From DATJLY01 sp035604615 (GTDB taxonomy: Bacteria > Pseudomonadota > Alphaproteobacteria > ATCC43930 > CGMCC-115725): a stretch of DNA of 64,000 nucleotides. The notes beneath the pieces were generated by a model. The model did not search any database and had not been told where the DNA came from. It was given only the letters and a program-made list of their open reading frames with translations. The stretch lies in the NCBI GenBank assembly GCA_035604615.1, contig DATNID010000044.1:1-64000 (forward strand). Reading direction: 5' to 3'. The position numbers and the translations under genes are program-made. Position 1 is the stretch's first letter. Every line of letters begins with the position of its first letter. Below are positions 16,771 to 25,029 of this stretch, piece after piece.

Positions 16771-17730
16771 ATGGTATGGGCGGCGCGGCTCAGATGGGCC
16801 GCACAGCGAGTGCTGCAAATCGTCCCGGTCATCATCGTCGCGACCTTTCTCGTCTTCGGCATGCTGCAGCTCGTGCCGGGCGATCCCGCGGTCACATTGG
16901 CCGGCGATTCCGCCACGCCGCAGCGGATCGAGCAGATCCGCGCGCTCTACGGGCTCGATCGGCCGTTCCTGGCGCAGTACGGAACCTGGCTTCTCCACGC
17001 CGCCCACGGCGATCTGTCGCGCTCCATCCTCTCGGGCGAGCCGGTGCGCGTTGCCATCATGGACCGGCTGCCGAACACGCTGCTGATCGTCGCAGGATCG
17101 TTGACCCTTTCGCTCGTCATCGGCATTCCGATGGGCGTCGCGGCGGCGACGCGCGCGGGCACGCGCATCGACGGCGCCATCACCGGCCTCACATCGTTCG
17201 GCGTCGCGGTGCCGAGCTTCTGGCTCGCCATGCTGCTGGTATCCGTCTTCGCGCTGGGCCTGCATTGGTTTCCGGCGACGGGCGCCGTCGGCATCGGAGA
17301 CGATTTCGCGGGCGCGGTGCGGCACGCGGTCCTGCCGTCGATCGCCTTGTGCGCGAGCGGCGTGGCGACGGTCGCGCGCCAATTGCGCAGCGCGCTCGTC
17401 GACGTGCTGTCGTCGCAATATGTCCGCACGCTTCAGGCCAAGGGCCTCTCGCCTGCCTCGATCCTGTGGAAGCACGGCCTCAAGAATGTCAGCGTGCCGC
17501 TGCTGACCGTGATCGGCCTCCTCGTCAACCGGCTGCTCGGCGCCACCGTCGTGATCGAGGCCGTGTTCGCCATTCCCGGAACCGGAAGCCTGGTCGTCAA
17601 CGCGGCACTGGGCAAGGATTTCCCGGTCGTGCAGGGCGTCGTGCTGACCATGGTGATCATGGTCGTCGTCACGAATCTTCTGGTGGATGCGCTTTACACC
17701 GTCCTCGATCCCAGAGTGTCGCGGTCATGA
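16771..17730 (+). CDS. ABC transporter permease, DppB type
   Basis: A 319-aa inner-membrane permease with about six membrane spans. The N-terminal helix ending FGMLQLVPGDPAVTLAGD is diagnostic for the DppB/OppB subfamily (the VPGDP motif). The EAA-like loop is YVRTLQAKGLSPASILWKHG and the C-terminus has LVVNAALGKDFPVVQGVVL. It is encoded between the family 5 binding protein and the DppC-type permease, overlapping the latter by four bases (ATGA), which implies translational coupling. The ATG at 16771 begins MVWAARLRWAAQRVLQIVPV, the expected family start. Confidence 0.9.
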   Translation: MVWAARLRWAAQRVLQIVPVIIVATFLVFGMLQLVPGDPAVTLAGDSATPQRIEQIRALYGLDRPFLAQYGTWLLHAAHGDLSRSILSGEPVRVAIMDRLPNTLLIVAGSLTLSLVIGIPMGVAAATRAGTRIDGAITGLTSFGVAVPSFWLAMLLVSVFALGLHWFPATGAVGIGDDFAGAVRHAVLPSIALCASGVATVARQLRSALVDVLSSQYVRTLQAKGLSPASILWKHGLKNVSVPLLTVIGLLVNRLLGATVVIEAVFAIPGTGSLVVNAALGKDFPVVQGVVLTMVIMVVVTNLLVDALYTVLDPRVSRS

Positions 17731-18617
17731 GCGCCGTCGCGACCGCCCCAGCGGCGCTGCGCCGCGCCTTCATGGCGCGGTTCGGACGCTGGCTGCGGCA
17801 TGATATGCGCGCGGCGATTTCGCTCGGCTATCTCTTCTGCCTGGCGTTGCTTGCGCTCCTCGCGCCGGTCATCGCGCCCCACTCGCCGACCGACCAGGAC
17901 TACAATGCGATCCTGCTGCCGCCGGGCGCCGGACATCTCCTGGGGACCGACGATCTCGGCCGCGATGTCCTGAGCCGCCTCATTTACGGGGCGCCGGTCT
18001 CGCTCTACGCGAGCTGCCTCGCGGTCGCGATCGGCGTCGCCATCGGCTTGCCGGTGGGCGTCGTCGCGGGTTACCTGGGCGGCAAGGTCGATACGCTCAT
18101 CAGCCGGCTCATCGACACGCTCCTGTCGTTTCCCGGGATCGTCCTGGCGGTGGGCGTCACCGCGGCGCTCGGGATCGGGCTCACCAATTCGATGATCGCG
18201 GTCGGCATCGTGTTCTCGCCCGAGCTCGCGCGCCTCATCCGCAGCCAGACCCTGGTGGTCAAGCAGGCGCTATACGTCGAGGCCGCGCGCAGCTTCGGCG
18301 CCAGCACGTCGCGCATCATCCTGCGCCACATCCTGCCCAACGCGGTGCAGCCCGTCATCGTCCAGGTGACGCTGATGCTCGCGGTTGCGCTCTTGGTGGA
18401 GGCGAGCTTGAGCTTCCTCGGCCTGGGCGTGCAGCCGCCTGCGCCGAGCTGGGGGGCGATGCTCGCGCGCGCCTACGGCAACATGGAGGCGGCGCCCGCG
18501 CAGATGTATCCGCCGGGCATCGCGATCCTGCTCACGGCGCTGGCCTTCAACGGGCTTGGCGAGTCGATTCGAGCCGGGCTCGATCCGAAGCTCCGCCGGC
18601 TGGAATTGAGGACGTAA
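17727..18617 (+). CDS. ABC transporter permease, DppC type
   Basis: A 296-aa permease that pairs with the upstream DppB-type subunit. It has an N-terminal cytoplasmic segment, the motif GTDDLGRDVLSRLIYGAPVS typical of DppC/OppC, an EAA loop (YVEAARSFGASTSRIILRHI) and the C-terminal SFLGLGVQPPAPSWGAML. The start codon overlaps the previous stop. It ends the operon begun at 10847; the next gene lies on the other strand. The usual two ATPase genes do not follow. Confidence 0.9.
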   Translation: MSAVATAPAALRRAFMARFGRWLRHDMRAAISLGYLFCLALLALLAPVIAPHSPTDQDYNAILLPPGAGHLLGTDDLGRDVLSRLIYGAPVSLYASCLAVAIGVAIGLPVGVVAGYLGGKVDTLISRLIDTLLSFPGIVLAVGVTAALGIGLTNSMIAVGIVFSPELARLIRSQTLVVKQALYVEAARSFGASTSRIILRHILPNAVQPVIVQVTLMLAVALLVEASLSFLGLGVQPPAPSWGAMLARAYGNMEAAPAQMYPPGIAILLTALAFNGLGESIRAGLDPKLRRLELRT

Positions 18618-18626
18618 GAGCGACGA

Positions 18627-20576
18627 TCACGCTCGCCGCTCGGGATCGCGGGCGCTGCCAAACAGGTCGCGCCGGTGCGGATTCACCACGCGCAGATCGC
18701 CGCGCCGCGTCGTGACGCCGTGGCGGTCGAGGAATTCGAGGATCTGGATCGCGACCTTGCGCCCGTTGTCGAGACGATCGCGGAACTGCGCCGCGCCGAA
18801 TTTTCCATCTGCGCCGGAGGCGGCGAGATCGAACGCGATCTCCACCGTCTCGGCCACGGTGTCGCGCAGGAAGAAGTGGTCGGCCACGACCTCGCTCACC
18901 ACGCCCATGCGCGCGAGCGACTTGAGCAGGCGGCGGATGGCCGCCTCGTCCGCGTCGAGCAGGTCGGCGAGGTCGCGCACCCGCGGCGGACGGAACCGCT
19001 CCGCACCGGAGAGAAGCGGCGCGATCCTGACCCACAGACGCTCGTCCTGGGGCGCGAGCTTGGCGCGGTGATCGGGGAGCCTAACCCGCGCGCCGTCGAA
19101 CGCGATGTCGCCGTTTCGCGCCACCCCCTGCAACAGCGACAACAGCGCCGGCGCCGGCAGGCGCGGCTCGAGCTGGACCCTAAGCCGCTCGAGCCCGATC
19201 CCCGGCAGGTCCGGATTGCCGGCGTGGAAGGCTTCGAGCGCGGTCAGGAGACTTTGTTTGAGCCGCAGATGCGTGGCGGATGCGAGCGCGAACACCGCGC
19301 CCGGCGTCGTCACGCGAACGAGCCCGAGACGCGCCGCGATCGCCTCGATTTCGGCGGCACCCAGCGCGCGGTCGCGGGCGAAGGCGGCGAGATCGACGAC
19401 ATAGGGCACGCGGTCGAGCAGCGCCGCGAGCGAAGCTTCGGGATCGGCCAATGCCCGCGCGGCAAGGTGCGCGAGCCGCTCCGGCGTGCGCCGCCGGCGC
19501 GTCGGCGCGCGCAAGTCGAGGAATTTGCCGCCGCCGATCGTCCTTTGCCCCGAATTGTCGCGCAGCACGAAGCAGTCGCCCTCGCAAGCCGCGATCGGCC
19601 GCTCCAGGACGAGCTGGACCAGCCCCTCGCCGCCCGGCGGCAGCGAAGCGTCCTGCAGCAGAACGACGCGGCCGCCGATGCTCGCGGCGGCATGATGCAG
19701 CCGCACCGGCAGCCATTGCGTCACCGGCTTCGGCTCGCCGGCGAGAAGGCGCAGCGAAGCGTCGATGCGGTCGGTCGGCGCATGAAGACCAGGATCGAGC
19801 ACCATGTCGCCGCGCGATACCGCGTTCTTGCTGATGCGCTCGCCGGCGAGATTGAGGCCGCAGCGCTCGCCCGCGAGTCCCTGCTGCGCCGGCCGGTTCT
19901 GCGCGTGGATGGCGCGCACGCGCGCGGCGAGGCCCAACGGACTCAGCATCACCGCGTCGCCCACGCTCACCCTACCCGACAACACCGTGCCGGTGACGAC
20001 CGTCCCGGCGCCGGCAAGGGCGAAGCTGCGATCGACCGAAAGCCGGAAGCGGCCGGTGGCGGCGCGCGCCGCCAACGCTTTCGCCTCCGCGAGCAGCCGG
20101 AGGCGCAAATCCGCGATCCCCTCGCCGGTCACGGTCGAGACCGGGACAATATCCGCACCCTCGAGCCCGGTGCCGGCGAGCAGGCGCGCGATGTCCCGTC
20201 GGACCTCGACGCGCCGCGCGTCGGGAACCGCGTCCACCTTGGTCAGCGCGACCACGCCGCGCTCGATCCCCAGGAGATCGACGATGGCGAGATGCTCGAC
20301 CGTCTGCGGCATGACGCCGTCATCCGCCGCCACCACCAGCAGGACGAAATCGATGCCGGTCGCGCCGGCCAGCATGTTGCGCACGAACTTCTCGTGGCCC
20401 GGGACATCGACGAAGCCCAGCACCGAGCCGTCCTCCGCCGGCAGATACGCGAACCCCAGATCGATCGAGATGCCGCGCTCTTTCTCTTCCTTGAGGCGAT
20501 CGGTATCGACCCCGGTGAGCGCGCGCACCAGCGTCGTCTTGCCATGGTCGATATGGCCTGCGGTCCCGATGATCAC
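18627..20576 (-). CDS. selB: Selenocysteine-specific translation elongation factor SelB
   Basis: A 649-aa GTPase that delivers Sec-tRNA to UGA codons at SECIS hairpins. The GTPase domain has GHIDHGKT (7-14), RGISIDLGFAYLP in switch I, DVPGHE (57-62) and TKVD (112-115). EF-Tu-like beta domains follow to about residue 370. The C-terminal ~280 residues form the winged-helix array that binds the SECIS RNA, ending with a wH domain (GAAQFRDRLDNGRKVAIQIL, then FLDRHGVTTRRGD). The combination of EF-Tu-like switch and winged helices rules out EF-Tu. It lies directly downstream, on the same strand, of a selenoprotein gene, separated by a 20-bp/18-bp nested palindrome. selA, selD and selC (tRNA-Sec) are not in the window. 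Confidence 0.95.
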   Translation of the reverse strand: MIIGTAGHIDHGKTTLVRALTGVDTDRLKEEKERGISIDLGFAYLPAEDGSVLGFVDVPGHEKFVRNMLAGATGIDFVLLVVAADDGVMPQTVEHLAIVDLLGIERGVVALTKVDAVPDARRVEVRRDIARLLAGTGLEGADIVPVSTVTGEGIADLRLRLLAEAKALAARAATGRFRLSVDRSFALAGAGTVVTGTVLSGRVSVGDAVMLSPLGLAARVRAIHAQNRPAQQGLAGERCGLNLAGERISKNAVSRGDMVLDPGLHAPTDRIDASLRLLAGEPKPVTQWLPVRLHHAAASIGGRVVLLQDASLPPGGEGLVQLVLERPIAACEGDCFVLRDNSGQRTIGGGKFLDLRAPTRRRRTPERLAHLAARALADPEASLAALLDRVPYVVDLAAFARDRALGAAEIEAIAARLGLVRVTTPGAVFALASATHLRLKQSLLTALEAFHAGNPDLPGIGLERLRVQLEPRLPAPALLSLLQGVARNGDIAFDGARVRLPDHRAKLAPQDERLWVRIAPLLSGAERFRPPRVRDLADLLDADEAAIRRLLKSLARMGVVSEVVADHFFLRDTVAETVEIAFDLAASGADGKFGAAQFRDRLDNGRKVAIQILEFLDRHGVTTRRGDLRVVNPHRRDLFGSARDPERRA

Positions 20577-20611
20577 GTCTCGACCTTGGAGTCTTATGTG
20601 TTCGAGCGGAA

Positions 20612-20727
20612 CCGCATTGCGTCCTTCGACTGCGCCCCTGCGGGGCTCCGCTCAGGATGAGGGGCATTGTACAACCTTCCTCATCCTGAGCGGAGCGCAA
20701 CGCGCGTAGTCGAAGGACGCAATGCGG
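20612..20727. repeat. Nested perfect inverted repeat (palindrome family 1, copy A)
   Basis: Outer arms of 20 bases (20612-20631 and 20708-20727) are perfect reverse complements, and inner arms of 18 bases (20645-20662 and 20679-20696) are also perfect. The core reads GCTCCGCTCAGGATGAGG. It fills the space between the selenoprotein stop and selB. A related copy is at 33220-33321. It resembles dispersed intergenic palindromes common in alphaproteobacteria and may end or attenuate transcription between the two genes. Confidence 0.85.
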
Positions 20728-20728
20728 A

Positions 20729-22354
20729 TCAGCGCCAGGTGTCGACCGAGAGGGTGCGCTGGTAGCGGGCGCCGAACATCTTCCAGGCGCCCTGGGTCTC
20801 GCCGCCCACGACCGCGACGTTGATCTCCTTGGGCTCGAACATCTGCACGATCTCGTCGGGCTTGGCCTTGAGGCGCGTCGCATAGGGCTCGACGCCGGCC
20901 ACGGCGAGCGGGTGCAGCAGCGTCTGCACCCATTGGTCGTCCCAGTATTCGCGGGCGGGGAGCCGCGCATTCTCGGCGCACCAATCGATCAGTTGCTGCT
21001 TGGTCGCGATGCCGCGATCCTTGAACAGCCGCGCCACGATCGGGTCCATCACCAGGAGCGGCGGGAAATGCGCGCCGGCGGATAGGCAGCGCCGCATCTT
21101 CTCCTGCCACGTGTCGCGCGGGCCGTATCCCTCCTGCGTGTAGCGCAAGCCAAAGAACACGCTGACGGCGCTGTCCTCGCGCTTGAAGCCCTTCTGCACG
21201 TGCAGCGGCTGCCACGGGCTGCGCTCCTCGTTCTCGGCGAAGCAGAAACTGTAGGCGAGCGGGTTTCCGAGCGTCCCCATGTAGGATTCGTCCGGCACCG
21301 ATCCGCCCTGGAGATTCTGCGACAGCAGGTTGTAGGCGCGCCCGATCGTCACGTTGGCGTGGTTGTAGGGACCCAGCGCGCCAATGCCGGAATTCATCCC
21401 GATCTCGTTCCGGATCGGCCCGTTGACGACCGCGAGGTTCGCCATCGAGGTGGTGCTGCTGGATTTCGCGGTGAAGCCGCTTGCGGCGAGGGCGAGGATC
21501 ACCGGGAAATATTCCGGCCGCGCCCCGGCCATCACGGCGTTCACCGCGACCTTCTCGACATTGTATTCCCAGAACTCGCGGAACGACGTGGGCGCCATCC
21601 GGCCGACGATCTTGTCCGGCTTCTGGCGCGTGCCCTTGAGCATCGCCGCGACGCGCTCTTCGGTCGGCAGCACGATGGGCAGGAAATCGGTCCAGTGATT
21701 TTCGATGAAGAGACGCTGCAAATTCTCTTCCGAATCGGGCGCCAGCAATCGCGGGATCGAGCGGTCGAAGGTGAGGCCCTTCATATCCTCGTCGCCGAGC
21801 GGGCCGGTCAGGCCCTCGATGATCTCCTGCATGAAGGGACGCCCGGAGATGCGGTCCTTGCCCTCGATATAGCCGCGCAACTCACCGGGCGAGAGATCGA
21901 CCACCGGCTGCGGCACGAAGGCCTGGCGCGTGCGCGGCATGCCGTTGGCGAGCGCCGTCACCCGGGCAAGGCGCGAGAATACATGCGTGTGAATCGCGAC
22001 GCTCGGTACGCCGCCTTCTTCCAGTGCCATCGCCAGCCCGACGACCGTCGGGGTGCAGGTGCTTCACAAGCCGACGCCGAGGATGGCGGCATCGCCCTCG
22101 GACGCGACCTTGGCGCGCATGTCGGCGTCATCGACCCAGCTCTCGCGCGGCTTGATCGTGCGCGTCTCGACCTTGGGCAGGTTCTGCGCGAACCATTGCC
22201 GCATCTGGTCCATGAAGGCTTCGGAATTGTCGAACAGGCAATCGACCAGATAGACGATCTTGCCGTCGAGGCTTTCCGGCCGCGGCGCCAGGCGCTTGCC
22301 CTTGACGTGCGGCGGGAAGCCTCGGGGATCGTGAACCGTCAATCCGCTCGCCAT
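20729..22354 (-). CDS. UGSC-type selenoprotein with in-frame UGA (selenocysteine 97)
   Basis: A 541-residue protein whose frame crosses one TGA (22064-22066, codon 97). Sequence on both sides is continuous: AILGVGL-U-STCTPTVVGLA. Normal stop-to-stop reading splits it into a stub and a 433-codon remainder starting MALEEGG. The environment resembles UGSC-family (seleno)proteins and the glycine/proline reductase B-type selenoproteins, with Sec in a redox motif and Cys three residues later (U97-S-T-C100). The second part contains EKVAVNAVMAGARPEYFPV and NGPIRNEIGMNSGIGALGP, conserved in UGSC-type proteins as I recall. A SECIS-like hairpin starts 11 bases after the UGA. Its start overlaps the thioredoxin-reductase-like gene by 16 bases, and selB is downstream. 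No signal peptide. Substrate unknown; thiol/disulfide or reductive chemistry is inferred. Confidence 0.87.
22037..22066 (-). promoter_or_regulatory. UGA selenocysteine codon with SECIS-like hairpin
   Basis: On the minus strand the UGA (22066-22064) is followed after 11 bases by CCCGAC (22052-22047), loop GGUC (22046-22043) and GUCGGG (22042-22037), a 6-bp perfect stem. Seventeen bases separate the UGA from the apical loop, and the loop begins with GG. The accepted bacterial SECIS rules ask for 16-37 bases, a 4-16 bp upper stem and a G in the first two loop positions. All are met. Confidence 0.75.
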
Positions 22355-23331
22355 GCGTCGCTCCCTGAACCGCCCCGGCCGAGATAGCGATCGGCCGATA
22401 ATGCGGCGGAGGCGCCCTCGCCCGCCGACGCCACCGCGCGACCGAGCCAGCCGGAGCGAACCGATCCCGCCGCGCACAGACCCGCCATTTCGGTCCGCAT
22501 CGCCGCGTCGGTCCGGACCTGCCCCGACGGATCGAGCGCGATCCGCCCGGCCAGGAACTCGGTGTTCGGCCGGAAACCAATATAAACGAACATCCCCGCG
22601 AGGTCCATGTCGGCCGACTTGCCGGTCGCCCCATCGCGCACGCGCGCGCCCATGACGCTTCCATCGCCGAGGATTTCCTCGACCACGGCATTGAAGCGCA
22701 GCTCGATCCTGGGATGCTGGGTCACGGCGTCGCGGTAGATCGCTTGCGCGCCGAGCGCCGTGCCGCGATGCAGCACGATCACGCGCGAAGCGAACTCGGC
22801 CAAGGTCAGCGCTTCCTGTGCCGCGGAATCGCCGCCGCCAATGACGGCGACGACGCGGTCGCGCATCAGCGGCGCGTCGCAGCTTGCGCAATGGCTCACG
22901 CCCTTGCCGCGCAAGCGCTCCTCGCCGGGGACGCCGAGCGCGCGCAGGGACGAGCCGGTGGCGAGAATGACGGCGCGCGCGTCGTAGTCCTCGCCGGTGC
23001 GCGACGCGACCCGCCACGCGCCGTCGCGCGGCACGATCTCCACCAGCTCTTCCATCGCGAATTCGGCGCCCGCGCTCATCGCCTGTTCCTGGACGATCGG
23101 GCACAGATCGTAACCCGGGATGCCGTCGGGAAAGCCGGGGAAGCCGTCGACCTTGTTGATGCTGAGGAGCTGGCCGCCAAGGATGTCGCCGGTCAGCACC
23201 AGCGTCTTGCGGCCCAGGCGCGCGCTGGTCAGCCCGGCAGTCAGGCCGGCGATGCCGCCGCCCGCGATCACGACGTCGAATTGCGTGCTCAAGATCGCTC
23301 GCGCCAAGGGGGAATTGTCGCGATCCAGCAT
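22339..23331 (-). CDS. Thioredoxin-reductase-like FAD/NAD(P) disulfide oxidoreductase
   Basis: A 330-aa two-domain flavoprotein of the TrxB/AhpF family. The FAD site is VIAGGGIAGLTAG (22-34), the redox-active disulfide is C148-A-S-C151 in HCASCDAP, and the NAD(P) site is AVIGGGDSAAQEAL. It lacks the exact CATCDG of TrxB, so it is a relative rather than thioredoxin reductase itself. The ATG at 23331 (MLDRDNSPLA) is preferred over a TTG at 23355 because AAAGGGG lies just upstream. Its 3' end overlaps the selenoprotein start by 16 bases, strongly implying coupled translation. The likely role is to pass electrons from NAD(P)H to the selenoprotein's U97/C100 pair. Confidence 0.88.
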   Translation of the reverse strand: MLDRDNSPLARAILSTQFDVVIAGGGIAGLTAGLTSARLGRKTLVLTGDILGGQLLSINKVDGFPGFPDGIPGYDLCPIVQEQAMSAGAEFAMEELVEIVPRDGAWRVASRTGEDYDARAVILATGSSLRALGVPGEERLRGKGVSHCASCDAPLMRDRVVAVIGGGDSAAQEALTLAEFASRVIVLHRGTALGAQAIYRDAVTQHPRIELRFNAVVEEILGDGSVMGARVRDGATGKSADMDLAGMFVYIGFRPNTEFLAGRIALDPSGQVRTDAAMRTEMAGLCAAGSVRSGWLGRAVASAGEGASAALSADRYLGRGGSGSDAWRAD

Positions 23332-23408
23332 GACCCCTTTGCCGCTTGCCGACAAGGCCGATCCGTGCCAAAGCCGCGTCGGGGCAGGGGCATCGAGGCA
23401 GGTGGGGG

Positions 23409-25013
23409 ATGGCAGGATACGATTACATCATCGTCGGGGCGGGCTCGGCCGGCTGCGTGCTCGCCAACCGGCTGAGCGAGGACGGCGGCGCGACGGTATT
23501 GCTGCTCGAGGCGGGCGGGCGCGACCGCAACCCCTACATCCATATGCCGCTCGGGATGCGGCGGCTCAGCCCTCATCCCACTCTCAACTGGCAGCTCGCC
23601 ACCGAGCCCGAGCCCAACTGTCACGGCCGCCGCATCTTCGTGCCGCGCGGCAAGGTGCTGGGCGGATCGTCGTCGATCAACGCGATGATCTATGCCCGCG
23701 GCCATCCGCTCGACTACGACCAGTGGCGGCAGATGGGGCTCAAGGGCTGGGGCTATGACGACGTGCTGCCGTACTTCAAGCGCTCGGAAGACAATTGGCG
23801 CGGCGAGGATGCGTATCACGGCGCCGGCGGCCCGCTGAAGGTCACGCGCAGCGGGCGCACGAGCCCGCTCTATGACCTTTTCACCACCGCCGCGGCGAAA
23901 GTCGGATTCGGCAAGAGCGGCGACTATAACGGCGCGGGACCGGAGGGCATCGCTCCGCCCGAGTTCACCATCGGCGGCGGCAGGCGCTGGTCGTCGGCGC
24001 GGGCCTTCCTCTACCCGGCAATGCGGCGGCGCAATCTCACGGTCGAGACGGAGGCGCTCGCCCATCGCGTCACCATCGCCGGCGGCCGCGCCGCCGGCGT
24101 CGTCTACATGCAGAACGGCACGCTGCACACCGCCGAGGCCGCGCGCGAGGTGATCCTCTCCGGCGGCACCTACAACTCGCCCCACCTTCTGCTGCTGTCC
24201 GGCATCGGCCCGGCCGACGAATTGAAATCGGCCGGCGTCACGCCCGTGCTCGACCGGCCGGATGTCGGCCGCAATCTCGAGGAGCACGCCAATGCCGTGA
24301 TCACCTTCGTCATCAACCAGCCGCTGTCGATCACCGACGAACTGCGCTGGGACCGGCTGGCGCTGTCGGTGCTGCGCTGGGCGGCATTCGGCAGCGGCGG
24401 CGTCGCCAGCATGCCGCTGCAATGCGCCTGCTTCCTGCGCACAAGGCCCGAGAGCGAGCGGCCCGACATCGAGCTGCTGGTGAGCACGGTCGCGCCCGAC
24501 GCGGGCCCCTGGTTTCCCGGCATCAAGAAGCCGGTCGAGCATTGCTTCTCGAGCCGGATCGCGCTCTTACATCCGCGCAGCCGGGGCAAAGTGACGCTGC
24601 GCTCTTCCGACCCGGCGGACATGCCTCGCATCTACTGGAACCTGTTCGACGATCCGCACGACCTCGAGACCTTGCGCGGGGGCTTGAAGACGGTGCGCGC
24701 GATCTTCGCCCAGGAGCCGCTCAAGCCCCTGGTCGAGCGCGAGCTGAGCCCCGGCAGGAAATTCGCGACCGATGCCGAGATCGACGAGTGGATCCGCAAC
24801 AACGGCCAGACCGCGGCACATCCCGCGGGCACGTGCCGCATGGGAACGGACGACGAAGCGGTGGTCGACGAGCAATTGCGCGTCAAGGGCATCGCGGGCT
24901 TGAGAGTTGCCGACTGCTCGGTGATGCCGCACGTGGTCGGCGCCAACACCAACGCGCCGACCATCATGATCGCGGAAAAGGCGGCCGACTACATTCGCGG
25001 CCGGGCGAATTGA
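23409..25013 (+). CDS. GMC-family FAD oxidoreductase (choline-dehydrogenase-like)
   Basis: A 534-aa glucose-methanol-choline oxidoreductase. FAD binding is shown by YDYIIVGAGSAGCVLANRL (4-22) with the acidic E34 ending strand 2. The first GMC signature is GRRIFVPRGKVLGGSSSINA and the second is GGTYNSPHLLLLSGIGP. The catalytic histidine/asparagine region reads AHPAGTCRMG and HVVGANTNAPTIMIAEK near the C-terminus. Family members oxidise alcohols (choline, polyethylene glycol, aryl alcohols) in the cytoplasm or at the membrane. The ATG at 23409 begins MAGYDYIIVG; upstream in-frame codons lack homology. It diverges from the selenoprotein/reductase pair with only 77 bases between, so the promoters may be linked. 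Substrate unknown. Confidence 0.9.
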   Translation: MAGYDYIIVGAGSAGCVLANRLSEDGGATVLLLEAGGRDRNPYIHMPLGMRRLSPHPTLNWQLATEPEPNCHGRRIFVPRGKVLGGSSSINAMIYARGHPLDYDQWRQMGLKGWGYDDVLPYFKRSEDNWRGEDAYHGAGGPLKVTRSGRTSPLYDLFTTAAAKVGFGKSGDYNGAGPEGIAPPEFTIGGGRRWSSARAFLYPAMRRRNLTVETEALAHRVTIAGGRAAGVVYMQNGTLHTAEAAREVILSGGTYNSPHLLLLSGIGPADELKSAGVTPVLDRPDVGRNLEEHANAVITFVINQPLSITDELRWDRLALSVLRWAAFGSGGVASMPLQCACFLRTRPESERPDIELLVSTVAPDAGPWFPGIKKPVEHCFSSRIALLHPRSRGKVTLRSSDPADMPRIYWNLFDDPHDLETLRGGLKTVRAIFAQEPLKPLVERELSPGRKFATDAEIDEWIRNNGQTAAHPAGTCRMGTDDEAVVDEQLRVKGIAGLRVADCSVMPHVVGANTNAPTIMIAEKAADYIRGRAN

Positions 25014-25029
25014 CCCGGCATCTGCGCGC

